The position numbers and the translations under genes were made by a program. A stretch of 7,743 nucleotides of DNA from Campylobacteraceae bacterium. Lineage in GTDB: Bacteria; Campylobacterota; Campylobacteria; Campylobacterales; Sulfurospirillaceae. Shown here piece after piece: positions 1 through 5,685 of this stretch. Under the pieces are notes generated by a model. The model saw only the letters and a list, made by a program, of their open reading frames with translations, was not told where the DNA came from and did no database searches. Location of the stretch: NCBI GenBank assembly GCA_027055635.1, contig JALUMZ010000223.1, positions 1 through 7,743 on the forward strand, read 5' to 3'. Positions within the stretch are counted from its first letter, which is position 1; each line of letters begins with the position of its first letter.

Positions 1-16
1 ACCAAAAAATTAACAT

Positions 17-24
17 AAGGAGAG
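17..24 (+). promoter_or_regulatory. Ribosome binding site of rpsB
   Basis: AAGGAGAG is a strong Shine-Dalgarno sequence. Its AAGGAG core ends 6 nt before the ATG at 29, which favours that start over the second in-frame ATG at 38. The promoter of the rpsB transcript must lie before the window, since only 28 bases of leader are visible. Confidence 0.85.
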
Positions 25-28
25 CTTC

Positions 29-862
29 ATGGTAGCCATGAAAGACTTGTTGGAATGTGGTGTACACTTCGGACACCAAACTAGAAGATGGAATCCAAAG
101 ATGAAAAAATATATCTTTGGTGAAAGAAAAAATATCTATATTATAGATTTACAAAAAACACTTCGTTTTTTCAGATACACTTATAATGTAGTGAAAGATG
201 CTGCAACTGAGGGACAGACAATGTTATTTGTCGGTACTAAAAAGCAAGCAAGCCAAGCAGTAAAAGAGTATGCCGAAAAATGTGGTATGCCATATGTAAA
301 TCACAGATGGTTAGGTGGAATGCTTACTAACTATCAAACTATCAAACAATCAATCAGAAAACTTGACATCATTGAAAAGATGGAAGAAGATGGACAAATT
401 GAACTTTTAACAAAAAAAGAAGCATTGATGCTAAAGAGAAAGAAAGCTAAGCTTTTGGATTATCTAGGCGGTATCAGAGAGATGAAAAAAATCCCTGATA
501 TGATTTTTGTAATTGACACTGTAAAAGAAAAAATCGCTGTTCAAGAGGCTAGAAGACTTGGCATAAAAGTCATAGCACCACTTGATACAAACTGTGATCC
601 TGATCTCGTAGATTTACCAATTCCCGGAAATGATGATGCTATTCGTTCTGTTAGACTTTTCTGCAAAGAGATGGCAGAAGCTATGAATGAGGGAAAAGAG
701 ATAAGAGAACAAGATGCAGCAGAAGAGGAAGCACAAGCCCAAGAAATCAGCGAAGAAGAAAAATCTGAAGTCATAGAAGAAGCTGTTAGTGATGAGACAT
801 TGGTTAGCGAAGCTGTAACTGAAAAAGTTGCAAAATCACAAGAAGATACAGAGGAAAAATAA
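29..862 (+). CDS. rpsB: 30S ribosomal protein S2
   Basis: S2 is a protein of the small ribosomal subunit that binds 16S rRNA near the head-body junction and is needed for S1 to associate. Family signatures are plain: the N-terminal segment with GVHFGHQTRRWNPKM (residues 11-25), GTKKQA (69-74), NHRWLGGMLTN (91-101), and a C-terminal core around PLDTNCDPDLVDLPIPGNDD (184-203). The core ends near residue 225. Residues about 228-277 form a Glu/Ala/Ser-rich acidic tail that E. coli S2 (241 residues) lacks. The protein is 277 residues long. The start at 29 is chosen because of the strong Shine-Dalgarno at 17-24. The stop TAA shares its last base with the ATG of tsf, so the two are probably translationally coupled. 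rpsB-tsf is one of the most conserved bacterial gene pairs. Confidence 0.98.
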   Translation: MVAMKDLLECGVHFGHQTRRWNPKMKKYIFGERKNIYIIDLQKTLRFFRYTYNVVKDAATEGQTMLFVGTKKQASQAVKEYAEKCGMPYVNHRWLGGMLTNYQTIKQSIRKLDIIEKMEEDGQIELLTKKEALMLKRKKAKLLDYLGGIREMKKIPDMIFVIDTVKEKIAVQEARRLGIKVIAPLDTNCDPDLVDLPIPGNDDAIRSVRLFCKEMAEAMNEGKEIREQDAAEEEAQAQEISEEEKSEVIEEAVSDETLVSEAVTEKVAKSQEDTEEK

Positions 863-1929
863 TGGCAGTTATAAGTGCACAAATGGTAAAACAGTTAAGA
901 GAGATGACCGGTGCTGGTATGATGGATTGTAAAAAAGCACTAAGCGAGACTGAGGGTGATATCGATAAAGCGGTAGATATTTTAAGAGAAAAGGGTCTTG
1001 GAAAAGCAGCTAAAAAATCTGACAGACTTGCAAGTGAAGGCTTGGTAAGTGTAGAAGTAAATCCAAACCATAAAGAAGCAACTATTAGCGAGATAAATTC
1101 TGAAACAGACTTTGTTGCCAAAAATGAAAATTTTATCAACTTTACAAAAAATACAACAACACATATCATGAATAGCAGTGCAAAAGATGTTGAAGAGCTA
1201 ATGAGCACAACAATAGACGGTACAAAATTTGAAGAGTATTTTAACTCTCATATAGCAAAGATTGGTGAAAATCTTGTACTTAGAAGATTTGTAACTCTAA
1301 AAGCCGGTGAAAATGGCGTAGTAAATGGCTATGCTCACTCAAACGGAAGAGTTGGTGTTTTGATAGCAGCTAAATGTGAAAATGAAGAAGTTGCTAGCAA
1401 AAGTGCAGAGTTTATCAGACAACTTTGTATGCATGCAGCAGCGATGAAGCCTAACTATTTAAGCTACAAAGAGCTTGATCCAGATTTTATAGAAAAAGAG
1501 ACGGTGGCTTTAAAAGCTGATATCCAAAAGCACAATGAAGAGTTAGCAAGACTTAAAAAACCTCTTAAAAAAGTTCCACTTTACGGAAGTATGCTTCAAC
1601 TAACAGACGAAGTAATGGAACAAGCAAAAAAAGATATTGAGGCAGAATTGAAGGCTCAAAACAAGCCTGAAAAAATTTGGGATAGAATTATCCCTGGTCA
1701 AATTGCTAGATTTATAGCTGACAATACTCAGCTAGATCAACAATTTACACTTCTTAGTCAGTTTTATGTTATGGATGACAAAAAAACGGTAGAGCAAGTT
1801 ATAGAAGAAAAGTCTAAAGAGTTTGGTGGTAAAATCGAACTTGTAGATTATGTAAGATTTGAACTAGGAGAAGGTTTAGAGAAAAAAGGTTGCGATTTTG
1901 CAAGTGAAGTTGCAGAGCAATTAAAATAA
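862..1929 (+). CDS. tsf: Translation elongation factor Ts
   Basis: EF-Ts is the cytoplasmic nucleotide exchange factor that releases GDP from EF-Tu so that it can reload with GTP. The N-terminal UBA-like domain carries MTGAGMMDCKKAL (residues 15-27), and the core contains the EF-Tu contact motif TDFVAKN (82-88), in which Asp83 and Phe84 correspond to the residues that disturb the EF-Tu Mg/GDP site. The protein has 355 residues, longer than the E. coli form (283), but this agrees with the long campylobacterial type. The extra length lies in the dimerisation and C-terminal part, which includes IPGQIARFI (about 273-281). The start ATG overlaps the rpsB stop by one base (TAATG), with a GAGG at 851-854 serving as ribosome binding site. 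A hairpin follows the stop, so tsf may end the main transcript. Confidence 0.98.
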   Translation: MAVISAQMVKQLREMTGAGMMDCKKALSETEGDIDKAVDILREKGLGKAAKKSDRLASEGLVSVEVNPNHKEATISEINSETDFVAKNENFINFTKNTTTHIMNSSAKDVEELMSTTIDGTKFEEYFNSHIAKIGENLVLRRFVTLKAGENGVVNGYAHSNGRVGVLIAAKCENEEVASKSAEFIRQLCMHAAAMKPNYLSYKELDPDFIEKETVALKADIQKHNEELARLKKPLKKVPLYGSMLQLTDEVMEQAKKDIEAELKAQNKPEKIWDRIIPGQIARFIADNTQLDQQFTLLSQFYVMDDKKTVEQVIEEKSKEFGGKIELVDYVRFELGEGLEKKGCDFASEVAEQLK

Positions 1930-1941
1930 TTTTCATTCTAC

Positions 1942-1969
1942 ATGTGGAGCTTTATCGCTCCACATTTCC
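1942..1969 (+). terminator. Hairpin after tsf, possible (partial) terminator
   Basis: ATGTGGAGC (1942-1950) and GCTCCACAT (1957-1965) form a perfect 9-bp stem with the 6-nt loop TTTATC. The T-run after it is poor (TTTCCT counting the last stem base), so it may terminate only partly, or act mainly as a 3' end stabiliser of the abundant rpsB-tsf mRNA. It lies 12 nt after the tsf stop and 26 nt before the next ATG. Partial readthrough would let the weakly needed downstream genes be expressed at a fraction of the level of tsf; that last point is inference. Confidence 0.65.
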
Positions 1970-1970
1970 T

Positions 1971-1985
1971 ATCCTTTAAAAGGAT
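1971..1985 (+). promoter_or_regulatory. Ribosome binding site of the ABC ATPase inside a short palindrome
   Basis: AAAGGAT (1979-1985) is the Shine-Dalgarno sequence, with 5 nt between it and the ATG at 1991. It is the right half of a perfect 7+1+7 palindrome, ATCCTTT-A-AAAGGAT. In RNA a loop needs at least three bases, so at most about 6 bp could pair, which would hide the ribosome binding site. Whether this matters is unknown. Confidence 0.6.
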
Positions 1986-1990
1986 TTAAA

Positions 1991-2626
1991 ATGCCCCTTA
2001 TAGAAACAAGAGATGTTTCTCACTCTTTTGACTATCCACTCTTTAACGATATAAATTTTTCACTAGGCGAAAGTGACTCTATGTCTATCACAGGAGTAAG
2101 CGGTAGCGGAAAATCAACTCTCATGCATATATGTTCAACAATGCTTAAGCCAAACAGTGGAAGTGTACAACTTTTTGGAGAAGACATATACTCTTTAAGC
2201 CAAAAAGAGTTGATAAAAACAAGGAGAGAGAAGATAGGAATCATCTTTCAAGCACACTATCTTTTTAGGGGGCTTAGCGCTTATGAAAACATAGAACTAG
2301 CAACAATCTTAACGAAAAACAGTATAGACCAAGAGTTATTGGAAAAATTCAAAATTCAAAAAGTGATGAAACAAAAGATAGGAGAGCTTTCAGGCGGACA
2401 ACAACAAAGAGTCTCGATAGCAAGGGTATTGACAAAAAGACCAAAGATTATATTTGCAGATGAACCAACAGGAAATTTAGATGAGAAAACAGCAAATGAG
2501 GTGATGGATATACTTTTTGAATACATAAAAGAGGTAAAAGGGGTGCTTTTTTTGGTAACTCATGAAAAATCATTGGCAAAGAGATGTAAATATAGTAAAA
2601 ATTTAAGTCTAAAAGGGCTTATATAG
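1991..2626 (+). CDS. ABC transporter ATP-binding protein, LolD/FtsE/MacB-like
   Basis: This is a complete 211-residue nucleotide-binding subunit that would power an inner-membrane partner by ATP hydrolysis. All motifs are present: Walker A GVSGSGKST (35-43), Q-loop Gln87 in IIFQAHYLF, signature LSGGQQQR (133-140), Walker B IIFADE (153-158, catalytic Glu158), D-loop GNLD (161-164) and switch His191 in LVTHE. The length and the ADEPTGNLD sequence place it in the LolD/FtsE/MacB group, which works with permeases that act on lipoproteins, cell division or efflux (mechanotransmission type). No permease is encoded beside it, so its partner must be elsewhere. It sits between tsf and fliR, 7 nt before fliR; the same gene stands here in Campylobacter as I recall (Cj1180c). 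Calling it LolD would go beyond what the sequence shows. Confidence 0.92.
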   Translation: MPLIETRDVSHSFDYPLFNDINFSLGESDSMSITGVSGSGKSTLMHICSTMLKPNSGSVQLFGEDIYSLSQKELIKTRREKIGIIFQAHYLFRGLSAYENIELATILTKNSIDQELLEKFKIQKVMKQKIGELSGGQQQRVSIARVLTKRPKIIFADEPTGNLDEKTANEVMDILFEYIKEVKGVLFLVTHEKSLAKRCKYSKNLSLKGLI

Positions 2627-2633
2627 AGAAACT

Positions 2634-3404
2634 ATGCAAACAATTATAGAATTTCTTGGACAAAATCATGTAATTCTATTTCTACTTTTATTTGCTAGAA
2701 TATCTGGTCTATTTGCCTTTTTTCCCTTCTTCTCTCATATGTCAATTCCTGTAAGTATCAAAACAGCTTTTGCTCTGTTTTTAGTTATTTTTTTATACCC
2801 GATGGCATCTCCTCCAAATATAGAGTTAAATATCGCTACTATATCTCTAGCCATAACAAGCGAGCTTTTTTTGGGCTTAATTGCCGGTTTAATTTTAAAT
2901 CTTATATTTGCCATGCTTCAAATGGCAGGTATGCAAATCTCTTTTGTTATGGGTTTTACTATGGCAAATGTTATAGACCCGCAATCACATATATCTTCCC
3001 CTATAATGTCTCAAATATTTAGTCTGATTGGCCTGATGGTCATCTTAGGTCTTAATGCTCATCATCTGATGCTCATTTTTTTAGCCAAATCACTCCATAT
3101 ATTACCTCTAGGAGACTTTTATCCAGGAGGCAGTCTGTGGAAATATCTTTTAAAAGCAACTACGAGTATATTTGTTTATGGTTTTATATTATCTTTTCCC
3201 ATAATAGGACTATCCATGCTTGCTGATTTGGTGTTTGGGATGCTGATGAAAACCATGCCTCAATTTAATCTTCTCGTTGTTGGCTTTCCTATCAAGATAA
3301 TGGTAGGATTTGTCGTGCTTATTGCAAGCTTGGCTTCGATAATGTTTGTATTTCAAAAGGAGTTTATGCGGGCATTAGAGCACCTTTTTATTTTGTTACA
3401 ATAA
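2634..3404 (+). CDS. fliR: Flagellar biosynthesis protein FliR
   Basis: FliR is an integral part of the flagellar type III export gate, where it assembles with FliP and FliQ in the helical core of the MS ring. The protein has 256 residues and is strongly hydrophobic, with membrane segments at about 13-32, 42-58, 68-95, 125-150, 175-200 and 215-240. Family features are the N-terminal ARISGLFAFFPFFS (21-34), with the following IP and K at 38-43, Glu77 in the second hydrophobic region followed by GLIAGLILNL, NAHH (141-144), and the C-terminal MPQFNLLVVGFPIKIMVGF (208-226), which is the most diagnostic stretch. The start ATG is 7 nt after the ABC ATPase stop with only a weak AGAG upstream, so translation may be coupled. 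No other flagellar gene is in the window, consistent with the scattered flagellar genes of this phylum. Confidence 0.96.
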   Translation: MQTIIEFLGQNHVILFLLLFARISGLFAFFPFFSHMSIPVSIKTAFALFLVIFLYPMASPPNIELNIATISLAITSELFLGLIAGLILNLIFAMLQMAGMQISFVMGFTMANVIDPQSHISSPIMSQIFSLIGLMVILGLNAHHLMLIFLAKSLHILPLGDFYPGGSLWKYLLKATTSIFVYGFILSFPIIGLSMLADLVFGMLMKTMPQFNLLVVGFPIKIMVGFVVLIASLASIMFVFQKEFMRALEHLFILLQ

Positions 3405-3412
3405 AGCTTTAA

Positions 3413-3472
3413 TGCAATCGTAATTTAGATTATATTACAATGTACACTAGTAAATCGTATTAAGGAGTAAAA
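3413..3472 (+). promoter_or_regulatory. Possible promoter and ribosome binding site of the acidic protein gene
   Basis: In the 68-nt gap after fliR, TACAAT (3436-3441) matches TATAAT at 5 of 6 positions. No clear -35 box is visible, which is common for sigma-70 promoters of this phylum. The -10 candidate lies in a 9-nt palindrome TACA-A-TGTA (3436-3444). TAAGGAG (3461-3467) is a strong Shine-Dalgarno 5 nt before the ATG at 3473. The ribosome binding site is sure; the promoter is a guess. Confidence 0.4.
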
Positions 3473-4771
3473 ATGCGTCTTCTTTTGATAAATAATAATC
3501 CAGCAGTTTCGAGACTTGTCGGTCTTAGTGCTCAAAAATATGGCTGTGAAATAGAAGAATTTAAAAGTGACGATTTTGATCTAAATGGAGATTATGATAT
3601 AACGATAATAGACAATGAAGCGGCAACTGAAAACTCTATACTTCTACTTAAAGAGAGTGGAAATTTAGGCAAAATAATATATATATACCCAAAATCACTA
3701 CCAAAACCATCATATGCAGATTACTTTTTGCAAAAGCCGTTTTTACCCACAGACTTCATGGATTTACTCAAAAAAATAGACAATTTAATTATACAAGAGA
3801 ATAAAGAAAACAGCCTAGAAGATATCGGTGAAAATGATGAAAATATCACAGAAGAAGACATTGAAGAAGATAATATAGAAGCATTTGATTTAGATGATAT
3901 GAGTAGTTTGGATTTGCCTATGCCAGATGATGATATTTTGGATAATATAGATGAAGATTTAGAACCAGAAGATAAAGACCAAAAGAACGAATTAGATATC
4001 GATGAATTTCAAGAAGAAGATATAGAAAATGCTTTAGATGAGTTAGATACGGATTCTAACAGTGAAGATGATGCGCAAAAAGAAGATATAGAAAATGATT
4101 TAACAGATGAAAATGAACTTGATTTTGATATTTTGGAAGAAGAAAACATAGAAAATGCTCTAGATGAATTAGATACAGAACTTGAGGGCAAAGACGAAGA
4201 TAATAGCACATCAATACTAGATAGCGAAGATATTGACGAAGTTAAACAACTCTTAGATGAAGATGTCACAGAAGAATCTGAACCAGAAGAGCCACATAAG
4301 GATGAAGAGTATGTGCAAGACGATGCTATACTAGAAGAAGAAAATATTGAAAATGCAATAGATGATATATCTAAAGAGAGTGAAGTCATAGATGATTTAA
4401 GTGAGGATTTTGGAGTGCTTGAAGAACCTCAAGAGATACTCAAAGAGATAGAGAAGATAGATGAAGAAAATATATCAAAAGAGATAGAGAACGACATGAA
4501 CACAGATATGAAAGAGGATATAGCTAAAGATGTTGTTATACCTAGTAGCAAAAAAGAGTCTATAGATGATCTTTTGGAAGAAGATTTAAATGATTTATTT
4601 GATGAAACTACTTCATCCCAAAAGAACAATGTTGATATACACGAGTTAAAAGACGAGTTAAAAACCAAGATGAAAGATAGCGTAAAAGATGTCCTAAGCA
4701 AAGATGAACTAAAAGATGCGCTTAAAGGTTTGCGGGTAAACATCTCTATAACATTTGAAGATGAAGAATGA
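3473..4771 (+). CDS. Highly acidic protein with N-terminal receiver-like domain
   Basis: The function is unknown. The protein has 432 residues. Residues 1-106 resemble a two-component receiver fold: LLLINNNPAVSRLV (3-16) aligns with the first strand and acidic pair of CheY, YDITIID (41-47) offers a possible phosphoacceptor Asp47, and YFLQKPF (84-90) matches the conserved Lys-Pro (Lys88-Pro89). The acidic pair that binds magnesium is replaced by Asn7-Asn8(-Asn9), so it may be a pseudo-receiver. Residues about 107-385 are extremely rich in Glu and Asp and carry a degenerate repeat, best at EEDIENALDELDT (181-193), EEENIENALDELDT (222-235) and EEENIENAIDDI (288-299). Residues about 386-432 form a charged helix (ELKDELKTKMKDSVKDVL) followed by ALKGLRVNISITFEDEE. 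It overlaps gmk by ATGA. A 'highly acidic protein' of unknown role stands at this place in C. jejuni (Cj1178c, recalled). The gene is real: strong ribosome binding site, long frame, typical codon use. Confidence 0.9.
   Translation: MRLLLINNNPAVSRLVGLSAQKYGCEIEEFKSDDFDLNGDYDITIIDNEAATENSILLLKESGNLGKIIYIYPKSLPKPSYADYFLQKPFLPTDFMDLLKKIDNLIIQENKENSLEDIGENDENITEEDIEEDNIEAFDLDDMSSLDLPMPDDDILDNIDEDLEPEDKDQKNELDIDEFQEEDIENALDELDTDSNSEDDAQKEDIENDLTDENELDFDILEEENIENALDELDTELEGKDEDNSTSILDSEDIDEVKQLLDEDVTEESEPEEPHKDEEYVQDDAILEEENIENAIDDISKESEVIDDLSEDFGVLEEPQEILKEIEKIDEENISKEIENDMNTDMKEDIAKDVVIPSSKKESIDDLLEEDLNDLFDETTSSQKNNVDIHELKDELKTKMKDSVKDVLSKDELKDALKGLRVNISITFEDEE
4013..4369 (+). repeat. Degenerate coding repeat EE(D/N)IENA(L/I)D in the acidic protein
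   Basis: Three good copies start at about 4013 (residues 181-193), 4136 (222-235) and 4334 (288-299), with partial copies at residues 203-210 (KEDIENDL) and 127-136. Spacing is irregular (41 and 66 residues), and the third base of codons differs between copies, so these are old protein-level repeats rather than recent DNA duplications. The pattern of Ile/Ala/Leu spaced by acidic residues could form short amphipathic helices. Confidence 0.6.
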
Positions 4772-5379
4772 AAGGTAATATCTTAGTCATATCTGGACCT
4801 AGTGGATCTGGAAAAAGCTCATTGATGCATGAGATGATGAAGAGAGTTGAAAACACATATTTTTCCATCTCAACAACCACAAGAGAAAAAAGAGCCGGCG
4901 AAACTGATGGGGAAGATTACTTTTTTATAAGTAAAGATGAATTTAAAAAAGGCATAGAAGAGGGTAATTTCTTGGAGTGGGCAAGAGTACATGATAATTA
5001 CTATGGCACATCTCTAAAGCAGATATTAAAAGAGTTAAATGCCGGTAAAATAGTGATTTTTGATATAGATGTTCAGGGTCACAAGATAGCCAAAGAAAAA
5101 TTTGGAAATATCATAACTTCTGTTTTTCTTACCACTCCAAATCAAAATGTACTAAGAGATAGATTAGTTAAAAGAGGTACCGATTCCCTAGAATCTATAC
5201 AGAAGAGATTAAATAATGCAATCTCAGAGATAACTAGAGTAAAAGAGTATGATTTTTTACTGATCAATGACTATTTTGAGAAGACACTAGAAAGTTTGAT
5301 TTCTATAGCTTATGCCTCAAGACATAAAGTATCTTCTATAAATACGGAGGAGTTCATAGGCTCTTGGGCACAAGAGTAG
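4768..5379 (+). CDS. gmk: Guanylate kinase
   Basis: Guanylate kinase converts GMP and ATP to GDP and ADP in the cytoplasm, an essential step for GTP, dGTP and ppGpp supply. The 203-residue length is typical. The P-loop is GPSGSGKS (10-17). The GMP-binding part has ISTTTREKRAGE (34-45, with Arg39 and Arg42 contacting phosphate), DGEDYFF (47-53), FLEWARVHDNYYGT (68-81, with Glu70 and Tyr79) and VIFDIDVQG (96-104, with Asp99/Asp101). The lid carries RLVKRGTDS (132-140), and RLNNA (147-151) is also typical. The ATG overlaps the stop of the acidic protein gene (ATGA, 4768-4771) and only a weak GAAGATGAAG precedes it, so translation is very likely coupled to that gene. Confidence 0.98.
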   Translation: MKGNILVISGPSGSGKSSLMHEMMKRVENTYFSISTTTREKRAGETDGEDYFFISKDEFKKGIEEGNFLEWARVHDNYYGTSLKQILKELNAGKIVIFDIDVQGHKIAKEKFGNIITSVFLTTPNQNVLRDRLVKRGTDSLESIQKRLNNAISEITRVKEYDFLLINDYFEKTLESLISIAYASRHKVSSINTEEFIGSWAQE

Positions 5380-5402
5380 ATAGACACTTCAAAGAAGGTA
5401 AG

Positions 5403-5426
5403 TTTTTTAAAAAATAATGGTATAAT
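5403..5426 (+). promoter_or_regulatory. Extended -10 promoter for tatA-argS
   Basis: TATAAT at 5421-5426 is a perfect -10 hexamer preceded by TGG, giving the extended motif TGnTATAAT. A T-run (TTTTTTAA, 5403-5410) lies upstream and no convincing -35 is seen; Campylobacter sigma-70 promoters are known for good -10 boxes and T-rich upstream DNA without a -35. Transcription would start near 5432-5434, giving a leader of about 25 nt. Confidence 0.65.
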
Positions 5427-5446
5427 GCCAATCTTAAAAAAATAAC

Positions 5447-5452
5447 AAGGAG
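5447..5452 (+). promoter_or_regulatory. Ribosome binding site of tatA
   Basis: AAGGAG with 5 nt spacing fixes the tatA start at 5458 rather than the internal ATG codons at 5464 and 5473. Confidence 0.8.
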
Positions 5453-5457
5453 AAATT

Positions 5458-5670
5458 ATGGGTATGCCAAGTATGCCAGAATTGTTGATAATATTAGCTA
5501 TAGTAGTTTTACTGTTTGGAGCCAAAAAGATACCAGATCTTGCCAAAGGTTTAGGTACAGGAATCAAGGATTTTAAAAAAGCTATAAAAGAAGATGAAAA
5601 CAAGGAAGAGATAGAAGCAGATACCAAAACTGCCGACACAAAACCTGTAGAAGACAACACTAAAGCCTAA
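5458..5670 (+). CDS. tatA: Sec-independent (Tat) protein translocase subunit TatA
   Basis: TatA molecules gather around the TatBC receptor in the inner membrane and form the passage for folded twin-arginine signal proteins, such as cofactor-bearing respiratory enzymes. The 70-residue protein shows the family plan: a short N-terminus, a single membrane helix (about 7-21) with Glu8 at its start (PELLII), the hinge FGAKKIPDLAKGLG (20-33) with the invariant Phe20-Gly21, an amphipathic helix (about 23-44), and an acidic unordered tail. The short, TatA-like sequence speaks against TatB, but TatE-type naming is possible. tatB and tatC are not in the window. It has its own promoter and strong ribosome binding site and leaves only 12 nt before argS. 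Confidence 0.95.
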   Translation: MGMPSMPELLIILAIVVLLFGAKKIPDLAKGLGTGIKDFKKAIKEDENKEEIEADTKTADTKPVEDNTKA

Positions 5671-5685
5671 GGCTAAAAAATTTTG
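5664..5685 (+). promoter_or_regulatory. Weak ribosome binding site and TTG start of argS
   Basis: AAGG (5669-5672) is the only Shine-Dalgarno-like sequence, about 10 nt before the TTG at 5683. It overlaps the tatA stop TAA (5668-5670) and sits in the right arm of a small palindrome AGCCT-A-AGGCT (5664-5674). The weak site with a TTG start suggests that translation of tatA helps initiation at argS. Confidence 0.5.

Noticed and set aside
541..1208. Minus-strand frames opposite rpsB and tsf
   Set aside because: They lie wholly within two of the most conserved bacterial genes, with no sign of an independent start.
4009..4389. Long minus-strand open frame with a serine-rich product opposite the acidic gene
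   Set aside because: It is the mirror of GAA/GAT-rich codons (TTC, ATC, TCT, TCA on the other strand), which seldom create stops. It has no ribosome binding site or recognisable domain.
3473..5379. Acidic gene plus gmk as an antiphage or toxin-antitoxin module
   Set aside because: The acidic tail could suggest a DNA mimic, but the place in a conserved housekeeping cluster, the essential Gmk partner and ordinary base composition argue for a core cellular role.
5384..5410. Terminator after gmk (CTTC-AAA-GAAG followed by a T-run)
   Set aside because: The stem has only 4 bp, too weak for a terminator, and the T-run is better read as the upstream part of the tatA promoter.
5310..5660. Minus-strand frame of 116 codons across the gmk end, promoter gap and tatA
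   Set aside because: It runs opposite two clear genes, crosses the tatA promoter and ribosome binding site, and its product resembles no family.
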